Assembly (NCBI RefSeq): GCF_014851585.1
Contig: NZ_JACVAB010000003.1
Location: 595,197-659,196 of the forward strand
Direction: 5' to 3'
From: Agrobacterium sp. AGB01
Lineage (GTDB): Bacteria > Pseudomonadota > Alphaproteobacteria > Rhizobiales > Rhizobiaceae
DNA: 64,000 bases
Shown here: piece after piece, positions 39,034 through 50,586 of the stretch
Layout: each line of letters starts with the position of its first letter
Numbering within the stretch: position 1 is the first letter of the stretch
Program-made: the position numbers and the translations under genes
Notes under the pieces: generated by a model
What the model was told of the DNA's origin: nothing
What the model saw: only the letters and a program-made list of their open reading frames with translations
Database searches by the model: none

Positions 39034-39792
39034 ATGTCTCAGAAGATTGCACTTATTACCGGCGCCAGCCGCGGCCTCGGTCGCAGCATGGCGCTGCACC
39101 TCGCCCGTCGCGGTGTCGGCATCGTCGGCACCTATCGCCAAGGCGCCGCGGAAGCCGATGCTCTGGTAAGCGAGATCGAAGCGCTGGGCGGCACAGCGGC
39201 GATGCTCGCGCTCGACGTCACCAAGGTGGCGACCTTTCCGGTCTTTGCCGCATCCTTCGCCGAGACGCTCCGGAGCCGCTTCGGCAGCGACCGGTTCGAC
39301 TATCTGGTCAACAACGCGGGTGCGGTCGTCCACGTGCAGGTCGCGGACGCCAGCGAGGAACAGTTCGACATGATGATCGACATGCACCTGCGCGGACCGG
39401 TGTTCCTGACGCAGGCGTTGTTATCTATCATCGTTGATGGCGGACGCATCCTCAACGTGTCGACGGGCTTCACCCGCACGTCGATGGCCAGCTTCGGCCT
39501 TTATGCGGCGGCCAAGGCGGGGCTCGAGACGCTGACCCGGTTCATGGCGCTGGAACTCGGCGCGCGGCAGATCCGCGTCAACGCCATCGCGCCCGGTGCC
39601 ATCGCCACCGATTTCGGCGGTGGCCGGGTCCGCGACGACGAACAGGCCCATGCCTTCGTCGCGAGCAAGATCGCGCTTGGCCGCGTCGGTCAGCCCGACG
39701 ATATCGGTGGAGCGGTAGCGGCGATCCTGTCCGACGATTTCGGCTGGGCCAACGGCACGACATTCGACGTGTCGGGCGGCCAGTCGCTCTGA
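39034..39792 (+). CDS. SDR family oxidoreductase
   Basis: The protein has 252 residues, a classical short-chain dehydrogenase/reductase. The NAD(P)-binding TGASRGLGRS is near residue 10, NNAGA near residue 90, the Tyr-x-x-x-Lys pair in YAAAKAG near residue 154, and a C-terminal NGTTFDVSGGQSL. It reduces or oxidises a small carbonyl/alcohol substrate; the substrate is not known. AraC-SDR pairs like this are frequent mobile cassettes. The GC content is among the highest in the window. Confidence 0.92.
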   Translation: MSQKIALITGASRGLGRSMALHLARRGVGIVGTYRQGAAEADALVSEIEALGGTAAMLALDVTKVATFPVFAASFAETLRSRFGSDRFDYLVNNAGAVVHVQVADASEEQFDMMIDMHLRGPVFLTQALLSIIVDGGRILNVSTGFTRTSMASFGLYAAAKAGLETLTRFMALELGARQIRVNAIAPGAIATDFGGGRVRDDEQAHAFVASKIALGRVGQPDDIGGAVAAILSDDFGWANGTTFDVSGGQSL

Positions 39793-39836
39793 TCGATAGT
39801 GCATCGAGACACCATCATGACCGAGCAAAACCTCAC

Positions 39837-39950
39837 TCTTGTCGTGGCCGTTTGCGAGCTTGCTACATCAACGGTTGCCGCAGTGGCCAGTCCCCCGGCC
39901 GCGAGCTGCAAGCCACGCCGGTTCAGTTCAGGTCCGTGTTTCGTTGTCAT
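39837..39950 (-). pseudogene. Truncated gene with Tat signal peptide
   Basis: On the minus strand an ATG at 39950 with AAGGAAA about 9 bases upstream starts a clear twin-arginine leader: ELNRRGLQLAAGGLATA followed by ATVDVASS. It lies 47 bases after the esterase gene stop, in operon position. After about 38 codons the similarity to an exported protein ends and the frame runs into the antisense of the SDR gene. The rest of the gene is missing. It appears to have been cut off when the AraC-SDR segment was joined here, with the junction at about 39.83 kb. Confidence 0.6.
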
Positions 39951-39997
39951 ATCCACTTTCCTTGTGTTGATGGTGGATGGGGTGAAGGTGCCGGCGG

Positions 39998-40993
39998 TCA
40001 ACGTGAACGTTTCCAAAATCGCGTGGCGTCGATGATCCAGCCTTCGGCGCTGGTGCCTGCTCCCGTGCCAAAACCATGGCCGACTGATGGGTATTTTCTG
40101 TATTCAACGGTGGCACCGATCCGCTTCAGGTGGGCGATCCGGCCTTCCATGGAAGCGGGCGGAGCGATCCCGTCTTGCGATCCCACGACCGCAAAGGTTG
40201 GCGGTTCACTGTCGGAGTGGTCTGCATGCGCGGTATAGGCCATGACAACCGCCGCTGGTTTGGTCAGGGTATCCCCTCCAAACGCCGCGATCCCGTGCGA
40301 TCCGATAAGCGCCACCATGCGCGCGCCAGCCGAGCTGCCCCAGAGGGAATAGCCTTCGGTCGCGACATCGAGGGTTTCGCTGTTCCTGAAGACATAGGAA
40401 ATGGCGGCGGCAAGGTCCTGCGTTGCGACCCTGCCGCCCAGGCCTACCCGGTATTTCAGAACGAAAACGTTATAGCCCTGTCGGTTGATCTCGACCGCAT
40501 AGGGAAACCCCTCGTGGATGGAACCGACATAGGCAAACCCGCCGCCCGGGGAGACGACCGCGAAGGGCGCGCCAGGTCGTCCGCGGAAGTAGAACAGACC
40601 CGTGTCCTCTTTGCTCGGGTCTGCACGTTTTTCGGCCTCGGTATGGATGTCGTAAAACACCTGGTGGCCCGATGCGACATCCTCAATCATTCGGTTCAGT
40701 CCACCAAGCACCGTCCCGGTGTCGACGGCACTGTGATACGGAAGAAGCCCTCCGATTTCGCTCAGCTTCATTGTCTCGTCATAGGGGCGATCGTCCCAAG
40801 GCAGGACGCGCTCGGCGTATCCCGAGAATGCCGGATGGCGCAAGATGTCTCCGACCGTGCTCGTCGCGGATAGAAGCCGGCGCTCGGCGCCTAGGGCTTG
40901 CTCTGACTGCAGCATCGTGGATTCGGTTCTCCCTGCGACGGGATCGAACAGGAATGGCAACGAAGCCAGAAGGACGGTCCTAAGGGTGATCAA
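39998..40993 (-). CDS. Exported alpha/beta hydrolase (acetyl-esterase-like)
   Basis: The protein has 331 residues. The N-terminus (MITLRTVLLASLPFLFDPVAG) looks like a signal peptide. The oxyanion motif SPGGGFAYVG is near residue 150, the nucleophile elbow WGSSAGARM near residue 218, a possible acid region GSQDGIAPP near residue 272, and the His in VGHGFGTG near residue 307, so the triad is complete. It resembles the BD-FAE/acetylxylan-esterase-like hydrolases. It follows the FMN-binding protein gene by about 40 bases in the leftward operon. Confidence 0.88.
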   Translation of the reverse strand: MITLRTVLLASLPFLFDPVAGRTESTMLQSEQALGAERRLLSATSTVGDILRHPAFSGYAERVLPWDDRPYDETMKLSEIGGLLPYHSAVDTGTVLGGLNRMIEDVASGHQVFYDIHTEAEKRADPSKEDTGLFYFRGRPGAPFAVVSPGGGFAYVGSIHEGFPYAVEINRQGYNVFVLKYRVGLGGRVATQDLAAAISYVFRNSETLDVATEGYSLWGSSAGARMVALIGSHGIAAFGGDTLTKPAAVVMAYTAHADHSDSEPPTFAVVGSQDGIAPPASMEGRIAHLKRIGATVEYRKYPSVGHGFGTGAGTSAEGWIIDATRFWKRSR

Positions 40994-41032
40994 CGATGTG
41001 CTCCTCTCATCAGATGTCGGTTTTCAGGCCGG

Positions 41033-41416
41033 TTACCCGCGTGCCGCCTGCGCCCTGATTTGCCGGATGGCATCGTTGAAGCCTTTGGGCGTACCGCTGG
41101 AGCCCGCCAGCTTGCCGACTCTGATCTGGTCGATGCGCTTGCCGACGACCACCTTCGGCACCGCGGCTGCAAATGCGCGCTGCAGTTCGAGAGAGCGAGG
41201 GACATAGGCATGCGGGGTCACGCTCACGGCAGTCACAATTCCGCCCTTCAGCGTCGCCTTGACCGTGATATGCGATGGCTGGCCGCCGTATTCTCCGGTC
41301 GCCGTGTAGACGCCATCCGCAAATCTGGCGGACCTTGCGCTTTGTGCTTCCGCAGCACCGGCAAGCGTGAATGTCAGGGCACTGGCCAAGAGAAGGTTTC
41401 TCGTCTGGTGTTGCAT
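41033..41416 (-). CDS. Exported FMN-binding domain protein
   Basis: The protein has 127 residues with a Sec signal peptide (LLLASALTFTLAGAAEAQ). The mature part is a single FMN_bind domain: ADGVYTATGEYGGQPSHITV, then the C-terminal AGSSGTPKGFNDAI. By analogy with covalently flavinylated domains, the acceptor would be Thr109 in that motif. The ApbE gene that would attach the FMN lies 15 bases upstream. Such small flavoproteins move electrons in the periplasm. No partner reductase with a NosR/RnfG domain is nearby. Confidence 0.85.
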   Translation of the reverse strand: MQHQTRNLLLASALTFTLAGAAEAQSARSARFADGVYTATGEYGGQPSHITVKATLKGGIVTAVSVTPHAYVPRSLELQRAFAAAVPKVVVGKRIDQIRVGKLAGSSGTPKGFNDAIRQIRAQAARG

Positions 41417-41431
41417 CGTGTTTCCCTTGTT

Positions 41432-42334
41432 TCAGGTGAAGACTTCGCCGTCGAAATTGTGCGAGACCTCGACGCGCCCGTCGGCGAACATGCGAACGAA
41501 GGAGAAATCGAACAGCGTCGTCAATCGCGAGGACGGGCCGAAGAAGAGCGCGGTCGCGAGACCGTCGGCCTTTGCCGTGTCGGCCGCGATCGCCCAGGTG
41601 GCGATCACGTCAGTCGTTGGCCGTCCGGTTCGTCCGTCGAGCACATGGTGGAGGCCGTCACTCCAGGTCCTGCGATTGGACGCGGAGGCGCAGAGTGAGC
41701 CGTTGGTCAGGTTTGCGACCCCGATCACCATGTCCGGATCAAGCGGATGTTCGAGACCGACATGAAGTGCGGCGTCTCCGCGATGGAGGATATCGCCGCT
41801 GCCATCGACGACGAAGTCTTTGAAACCTTTGGCCGCCAGCAGGTTGGCGACCAGATCGACCAGTCTGCCTTTGCCGACGGCTCCGACATCGATGACCAGC
41901 GGCCGGCCTGTGGTTATCGCGTTGCCCTTGCGCTCTACGTCTCGGCTCCAGACCGGCCGTCGCGCCGCCATCGCCGCGATACCCTCGTCGTGAGGCACCA
42001 GGGCGTACTCGCGGTCATAGCCGAGAAGCTCGAGATCGCGGCCGACGAGCGGATCGACCGCCCCGTTCGTCGCGTCATGGAGGCGGTCATAGACGTCGAA
42101 GATCAGGGCCGCGTCGGACGGAAAGCGGAACGTTCCGCCATCGGCAGCATTGGCGATCCGCGTCACGATGGAATCATGGCGGAACCGCGAATAGATGCTG
42201 TCGAAGCATTCAACCAGATCAATGACATCCGCTCTGGTCTCCACTAAAAGCGGCGCAGGCGTGTTGATCTCCCAGGACGTGCCAATGGCATCGAACTGAA
42301 AGGAGGAGATCGCCACGTCGTCACCCACTGCCAT
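41432..42334 (-). CDS. apbE: FAD:protein FMN transferase (ApbE family)
   Basis: The protein has 300 residues. ApbE enzymes transfer FMN from FAD to a Thr/Ser of a target protein. Visible motifs are VDVGAVGKGRLVDLVANLL near residue 150, VDGSGDI near residue 175 and HVLDGRTGRPTTDV near residue 230. The N-terminus shows no signal peptide or lipobox, whereas classical Gram-negative ApbE is an exported lipoprotein. Either this one acts in the cytoplasm before export of its target, or the start is misread. The target is almost certainly the adjacent FMN-binding protein. It starts 4 bases after the aldo/keto reductase stop. Confidence 0.9.
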   Translation of the reverse strand: MAVGDDVAISSFQFDAIGTSWEINTPAPLLVETRADVIDLVECFDSIYSRFRHDSIVTRIANAADGGTFRFPSDAALIFDVYDRLHDATNGAVDPLVGRDLELLGYDREYALVPHDEGIAAMAARRPVWSRDVERKGNAITTGRPLVIDVGAVGKGRLVDLVANLLAAKGFKDFVVDGSGDILHRGDAALHVGLEHPLDPDMVIGVANLTNGSLCASASNRRTWSDGLHHVLDGRTGRPTTDVIATWAIAADTAKADGLATALFFGPSSRLTTLFDFSFVRMFADGRVEVSHNFDGEVFT

Positions 42335-42338
42335 CAGC

Positions 42339-43202
<864 letters not shown>

Positions 43203-43243
43203 TTACTTTCGTGGAGGCGGGAGCGCGATGCTCACCGCGGTTG

Positions 43244-45681
<2,438 letters not shown>

Positions 45682-45769
45682 TTCTGTGTTCCGTTTAGAT
45701 TGGACCCCTCCGTCCTCCACGGCGGTGCCTGTTTCGATAAAGACAAGATATCGCTTGCCGACCCTTTGG

Positions 45770-45784
45770 ATTAGGGGCAGTAAT
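45770..45784. promoter_or_regulatory. Candidate LysR box between MFS and LysR genes
   Basis: ATTA-N7-TAAT, a perfect dyad of the T-N11-A class bound by LysR regulators, lies 30 bases before the LysR start and about 90 bases before the MFS start. The position fits autorepression with activation of the leftward operon. No functional proof. Confidence 0.55.
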
Positions 45785-45813
45785 CGGGATGAAGCTATAA
45801 GGATGTCTAATGA

Positions 45814-46707
45814 ATGCCGCAGGAGAATTTCAACGATCTGGTCGCCTTCGTGATGGTCGCGCGCGAAGAGAGCTTCACGAAAGCGGCCGTCAAACTAGGC
45901 GTGTCGCAGTCGGCACTCAGTCAGACAGTTCGCGGACTTGAGGAGAGATTGGGGCTTCGGCTGCTAACGAGAACGACACGCCGCGTGTCGCCCACAGCAG
46001 CGGGCGAACGCCTGCTCAGAATAGCTGGTCCGAGGTTTGAGGAAATCCAGACGGAACTGGCAGCGCTTGCCGAAATGCGTGACAAGCCTGCCGGTACCGT
46101 TCGCATTACTGCAGGCGAGCATGCCGCGATCTCGGTGCTGGCCCCCGCGCTTGAAAAGTTCCTGCCCGATAATCCGGACGTAAACGTCGAGATCACCGTT
46201 GACTACGGTCTTACGGACATCGTGGCCGAGCGCTATGATGCAGGCGTCCGACTTGGTGAGCAACTCGCCAAGGACATGATCGCTATCCGCATCGGCCCAG
46301 AAATGCGCATGGCTGTCGTTGGCTCACCTTCCTATTTCCGACAGAATCCGTGGCCCGACGTGCCTCAGGACCTTACGGGACATAACTGCATTCAGATCAG
46401 GATGCCGACCCATGGCAACATCCTCTCGTGGGAATTCGAGAAGGAGGGACACGAACTCAAGGTGCGGGTGGAGGGGCAGCTGGTGTTCAACAATATCGCG
46501 ATGCGACTGGACGCTGTCAAAAGGGGACTTGGCCTTGCCTATATGCCCGAGGATCAGGTGGCGGAGCAGATTGCAAGAGGCGAGGTGGTGCGGGTGCTCG
46601 AAGACTGGTGCGCCCCGTTCTCTGGATACCATCTCTACTACCCGAACCGCAGACACACCTCGCCGGCATTCGCGTTGGTCGTCGAAGCCCTGCGATACCG
46701 CGGGTAA
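45814..46707 (+). CDS. LysR family transcriptional regulator
   Basis: The protein has 297 residues. The N-terminal helix-turn-helix includes SFTKAAVKLGVSQSALSQTV and LLTRTTRRVSPTAAG; the effector domain follows. It belongs to the subgroup that typically controls neighbouring aldo/keto reductases and transporters. It is divergent from the MFS-reductase-ApbE operon and upstream of the rightward hydrolase-cupin-cytochrome genes, so it sits at the centre of the cluster and may control both arms. Confidence 0.92.
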   Translation: MPQENFNDLVAFVMVAREESFTKAAVKLGVSQSALSQTVRGLEERLGLRLLTRTTRRVSPTAAGERLLRIAGPRFEEIQTELAALAEMRDKPAGTVRITAGEHAAISVLAPALEKFLPDNPDVNVEITVDYGLTDIVAERYDAGVRLGEQLAKDMIAIRIGPEMRMAVVGSPSYFRQNPWPDVPQDLTGHNCIQIRMPTHGNILSWEFEKEGHELKVRVEGQLVFNNIAMRLDAVKRGLGLAYMPEDQVAEQIARGEVVRVLEDWCAPFSGYHLYYPNRRHTSPAFALVVEALRYRG

Positions 46708-46828
46708 CGCGCTAATCAACTGATTGTGATTAATAAGACAGGCTAATAGCTTCAATCAAAAATAGGTATCTAATCATCTAAATGACGCTGGTGTAGCCTT
46801 TTCGCAACTTAATGGTTGTGAGATCGAA

Positions 46829-47914
46829 ATGCCCCGTAAAATTGCCAAAACTCTATCCGCCCTCGCCTTTTCCAGCGCTATCGCGATCGCCGGTATGGCC
46901 ATTGCTCAGTCGACGTCCACGCCTCAACCGCTCGTTATCCAGGAGCAAGGCAGCTTCGCGATCGGCGGTACGGTTTCGAAGACGGAAGGCACCTACAGCA
47001 ACAATGCCCCTACTGCTGAGGGGCAGTCGCTGCACGGCGACCACGCCTACGTGTTCTATCAGGTTCCGCAGGACCCCAAGCCTCTGCCGATCGTCATGCT
47101 GCACGGAGCCTTCCAGTCCGGCCGAAGCTGGGAGACGACTCCGGATGGCCGTGAAGGTTTCCAGAGCATTTTTTTACGTAAGGGTTTCTCCACCTACATT
47201 GTAGACCAGCCGCGTCGCGGTCGCGCGGGCAACAGCAATGTGGCGACGACCATTGAGCCGACACCCTATGACCAGTTGTTCTTCGACCAATTCCGGCTCG
47301 GAAAATGGCCCGACTACTTTGAGAACGTGCAGTTCGATCGCAGCCCCGCAGCGCTTGACCAGTTCTTTCGTTCGGTCACCCCGAACACCGGGCCGTTCGA
47401 TGCAAACGTGATCTCGGACGCGATGTCGGCCCTCTTCGAGAAAACCGGACCGGGCATCCTGTTCACCCATTCGCAGGCAGGTGGACCCGGCTGGCTGACG
47501 GCGATCAAGAATCCGAACGTCAAAGGTATCGTCGCGATTGAGCCTGGTAGCGGCTTCATCTTCCCGGAAGGCGAAGTTCCGGCCGAGATGCCGAGCGCTG
47601 CGGGTACGCTCAAGGGTGAAGCGGTTCCCGTTGCCGACTTCGATAAGCTGACCAAACTGCCGATCGTCGTCTACTACGGTGACAATTTCCCGACAGAACC
47701 GACGACCGAGCGCGGTCAGGACAACTGGCGGGTTCGCTTGGCGATGGCGAAACTCTGGGTCGACACCGTAAACAAGCATGGCGGTGACGCGACGCTCGTT
47801 CACCTGCCGGAGATCGGCGTCAAGGGCGGTACTCACTTCTTGATGTCGGACCTGAACAATGTCGAAATCGCTGACGTCGTCTCCAAATTCTTGAGCGATA
47901 AAAAGCTCGACTGA
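46829..47914 (+). CDS. Exported esterase-like alpha/beta hydrolase
   Basis: The protein has 361 residues with a Sec signal peptide (ALAFSSAIAIAGMAIAQ). The oxyanion motif is VMLHGAFQSG near residue 91. The nucleophile elbow reads FTHSQAGGPG near residue 213, i.e. His-Ser-Gln rather than Gly-x-Ser-x-Gly, as in the esterase 713 type from Alcaligenes. A late His is in GGTHFLMSD near residue 336. It probably hydrolyses an ester or lactone in the periplasm. It is the first gene of the rightward arm. Confidence 0.88.
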   Translation: MPRKIAKTLSALAFSSAIAIAGMAIAQSTSTPQPLVIQEQGSFAIGGTVSKTEGTYSNNAPTAEGQSLHGDHAYVFYQVPQDPKPLPIVMLHGAFQSGRSWETTPDGREGFQSIFLRKGFSTYIVDQPRRGRAGNSNVATTIEPTPYDQLFFDQFRLGKWPDYFENVQFDRSPAALDQFFRSVTPNTGPFDANVISDAMSALFEKTGPGILFTHSQAGGPGWLTAIKNPNVKGIVAIEPGSGFIFPEGEVPAEMPSAAGTLKGEAVPVADFDKLTKLPIVVYYGDNFPTEPTTERGQDNWRVRLAMAKLWVDTVNKHGGDATLVHLPEIGVKGGTHFLMSDLNNVEIADVVSKFLSDKKLD

Positions 47915-47976
47915 TCTATTGGCGCGCTCGCGCGAGCAGCCACTGCGCGCTTCCCGAACTGAGAAGGAGCCTGACC

Positions 47977-49080
47977 ATGGCCAATGAGATCATCAACACA
48001 AGAAGACGCGAGTTCCTTGGAGCCTCCGCGCTCGTCGTCTCCGGTGCACTGCTTGGCGCGTCAGCAATGACGACCAGAACTGTCGCCGCCGACTACAAGC
48101 AGAATCCGTTCAGGCTCGTGTATGACGGTGCGATCACCGCGAACGAGCCGGGCAAAGTGAACATCCATCCGGTGAAATACAAGCTGAACGGCCTCGATAT
48201 CGTCGCCAATGTCTATACCCCGGCTGGCTACGATCCGGCGAAGTCCTACCCGACCCTCGTGCTGGCACACCCGAATGGCGGCGTGAAGGAGCAGACGACG
48301 GGCCTCTATGCCCAGCGCCTCGCAGAGCAAGGCTTTATCACGATCGCCGCTGACGCCGCCTATCAGGGCGGAAGCGGCGGCGAGCCACGCAGCACCGACA
48401 AACCGCAGTATCGTGTCGAAGACATCCACGGCATGGCTGATTTCATCAGTGGCTTCCCCGGTGTCGATACGGCACGTCTCGGCCTGTTCGGCATTTGCGG
48501 CGGCGGCGGATATTCGCTGGCTGCGGCAAAGACCGACAAGCGCTTCAAGGCCGTGGCGACGCTCAGCATGTTCAACTCCGGGCGCGTGCGCCGCAACGGC
48601 TTTCAGGACAGTCAGATGGACACGATCCAGCAGCGCCTGCAACAGGCCTCAATGGCGCGTGCCCAGGAAGCGGCCGGTGGTGAAGTTCTTTACTCCGGAG
48701 ACGCCAACCTCACCGACGCACAAATCGCTGCCTTGCCGTTCGATCTCTATCGCGAGGGCTATGAGTACTACTGGCGTACCCACGCCCATCCGGGCTCCAC
48801 CTTCAGGTACACGACGAGCAGTCTGATGGACCTGATGCGATGGGACGCGACGGATGAGATTGCGCTGATCGACGTGCCGTTGCTGATGATCGCGGGCAGC
48901 GCCGCAGACACCCTCTACATGACCGAGGATGCGTTCCCGAAGGCGACCGGAACCACCGACAAGGAGTTGTTCAAGATCGATGGAGCGAAACACATCGAGA
49001 CCTACTGGGTCCCCGAATATGTCGATGCGGCCCTGTCGAGGTTGAAGCCGTTCTTTGACCGTCACCTTGCCTCCGCATGA
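47977..49080 (+). CDS. Exported alpha/beta hydrolase with Cys nucleophile (DLH-like)
   Basis: The protein has 367 residues. The N-terminus has a Tat motif RRREFLGASA and a hydrophobic stretch ending near AMTTRTVAA. The elbow reads FGICGGGGY near residue 173, with Cys in the nucleophile position as in dienelactone hydrolase. The late His is in GAKHIETYW near residue 331, and the acid may be in AGSAADTLY. It is likely a periplasmic hydrolase of lactones or esters. It starts 62 bases after the previous hydrolase, with GAAGGAG ahead of the ATG. Confidence 0.88.
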   Translation: MANEIINTRRREFLGASALVVSGALLGASAMTTRTVAADYKQNPFRLVYDGAITANEPGKVNIHPVKYKLNGLDIVANVYTPAGYDPAKSYPTLVLAHPNGGVKEQTTGLYAQRLAEQGFITIAADAAYQGGSGGEPRSTDKPQYRVEDIHGMADFISGFPGVDTARLGLFGICGGGGYSLAAAKTDKRFKAVATLSMFNSGRVRRNGFQDSQMDTIQQRLQQASMARAQEAAGGEVLYSGDANLTDAQIAALPFDLYREGYEYYWRTHAHPGSTFRYTTSSLMDLMRWDATDEIALIDVPLLMIAGSAADTLYMTEDAFPKATGTTDKELFKIDGAKHIETYWVPEYVDAALSRLKPFFDRHLASA

Positions 49081-49148
49081 GGTGGACCTCCAGGCGTGCG
49101 CGCCCTACGCCGCCGTCCCACCTTCGGTCGATGCCGAAGGACCGAAAC

Positions 49149-49574
49149 ATGAAGGATACGAACTTGAAAAAGCTTATGTCGGGAATTTTTGCCGCAGCCA
49201 TCGTCATGGCAGCCGGGATGGAGGCCAGCATGGCACAGGAACCAGCCTCAAATCTTGATTCCGCCAAATCGCGGACCCAGCACCTGATGGGCGATATCGC
49301 ACCGAAGCTGGCGGAACTGACGGATGACGTCCTTTACGCCGACATCTGGGAGCGGCCGCAGCTTTCCCAGCGCGACCGAAGCCTGGTGACGGTATCGGCC
49401 TTGATCGCTCTCAACCGTCCGGACCAGCTCCGCTCGCATCTCGTGCGCGCCAAGGCCAATGGCCTGACGGAAGAGCAGCTTGTCGAGACCATCACCCATA
49501 TGGCGTTTTATTCTGGCTGGCCAAGCGCCGTTTCGGCAGTAGCGATCGCCAAGGAAGTCTTCGCCGAAAAATAA
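49149..49574 (+). CDS. Carboxymuconolactone decarboxylase family protein, exported
   Basis: The protein has 141 residues from the ATG at 49149. A Sec signal peptide is visible (KLMSGIFAAAIVMAAGMEASMAQ). The mature part is a CMD domain: ADIWERPQLSQRDRSLVTVSALIAL and LTEEQLVETITHMAFYSGWP. The AhpD Cys-x-x-Cys pair is absent, so it is not a peroxidase. The family decarboxylates or isomerises lactones, or has unknown roles. Export of this normally cytoplasmic fold is a notable point. It precedes the cupin gene. Confidence 0.9.
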   Translation: MKDTNLKKLMSGIFAAAIVMAAGMEASMAQEPASNLDSAKSRTQHLMGDIAPKLAELTDDVLYADIWERPQLSQRDRSLVTVSALIALNRPDQLRSHLVRAKANGLTEEQLVETITHMAFYSGWPSAVSAVAIAKEVFAEK

Positions 49575-49609
49575 CCGCCAACGAAGGCTTCCTCGATGAC
49601 AGGTGCACG

Positions 49610-50080
49610 ATGAACATGAAGACCGCAATGACAGTAGCATTAACCCTTGGCGCATCCGCCGTATCTGCTGAACCTGACAAGGCTGTGTCGGTGACAAGGG
49701 TCGGGACCAACCCGTCGACGGTGGGTCCATCAAGTAATTTTACGGGAGCTGTCCGGGTCGATTCCCGGTTCTCCGCAACCGCGCCCGCCACAGTTGGTGG
49801 AGGAACCGTCACCTTTGAGCCCGGCGCGCGCACCGCCTGGCACACGCACCCTCTTGGGCAGACGCTGGTTGTCACGGCTGGCGTCGGGCTTGTGCAGCAT
49901 TGGGATGGCGAAATCCAGGAAATCCGTCCGGGCGATATCGCATGGATACCTCCGGGCGTGAAGCACTGGCACGGCGCGACCGCGACCACCGGCATGTCTC
50001 ATATTGCCATTTCCGAAACGCTGGATGGCAAGTCTGTCGAATGGTTGGAACACGTTACAGACGAACAATACGCGCGATGA
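49610..50080 (+). CDS. Exported cupin domain protein
   Basis: The protein has 156 residues with a short signal-like N-terminus (MNMKTAMTVALTLGASAVSAE). Metal-binding cupin motifs are AWHTHPLGQTLVV near residue 80 and PPGVKHWHGATA near residue 115, giving the usual His/Glu-or-Gln/His set. It follows the CMD-family gene by 35 bases; the CMD-cupin pair is common in bacteria. It may act as a small metal-dependent oxygenase, isomerase or binding protein. Confidence 0.9.
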   Translation: MNMKTAMTVALTLGASAVSAEPDKAVSVTRVGTNPSTVGPSSNFTGAVRVDSRFSATAPATVGGGTVTFEPGARTAWHTHPLGQTLVVTAGVGLVQHWDGEIQEIRPGDIAWIPPGVKHWHGATATTGMSHIAISETLDGKSVEWLEHVTDEQYAR

Positions 50081-50112
50081 CGTCTGGTACCACGCTGATC
50101 AGAGGAATTTGG

Positions 50113-50586
50113 ATGAAGAAGATCATTGGGAGTATTTGCGGCGCGACGATTGCCGGACTGACGGTCCTGCTCGTCGGCATGCAGGTTCAAGCAGAGCCGA
50201 CGCGCGCGACGATGCCCGACATCGCAAAGCTCGTTCACTACACCACGGTAACGCGCGGTGAGGTTACCGAGCACATCATGACGACACGCGAGGCGATCGA
50301 GGCCGTCAAGCGCGGTGACCCGATCCCGAACGGCACGCAGGTCGCCCTCGTCGACTACCGCGACGGTGAAGTATTCCGGTATTTCATCATGGAAAAGGGC
50401 GAGAACTGGGGGCGGGATTACGATGAAAAACGCCGCACCGCCGACTGGCAGTTCCAGTGGTTCAAGCCGGATGGCTCGATAAAGGAAGAGGAGAATACCG
50501 CCCGCTGCCAGAGCTGCCACATGTCTCGCGCGGATCGGGACTTCCTGTATACCTTCAACGAGATGCGGCGGTTTGAGTTTAAATGA
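50113..50586 (+). CDS. Cytochrome P460 family protein
   Basis: The protein has 157 residues from the ATG at 50113, with AGAGGAA about 8 bases upstream. A Sec signal peptide runs to about residue 27 (VGMQVQAE). A single haem attachment site CQSCH lies at residues 132-136 near the C-terminus, and YFIMEKGENWGRDY matches the family. Known P460 cytochromes oxidise hydroxylamine or detoxify NO, but many homologues are uncharacterised. The start of the next gene overlaps by 4 bases, so electron transfer to that membrane protein is plausible. Confidence 0.85.
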   Translation: MKKIIGSICGATIAGLTVLLVGMQVQAEPTRATMPDIAKLVHYTTVTRGEVTEHIMTTREAIEAVKRGDPIPNGTQVALVDYRDGEVFRYFIMEKGENWGRDYDEKRRTADWQFQWFKPDGSIKEEENTARCQSCHMSRADRDFLYTFNEMRRFEFK

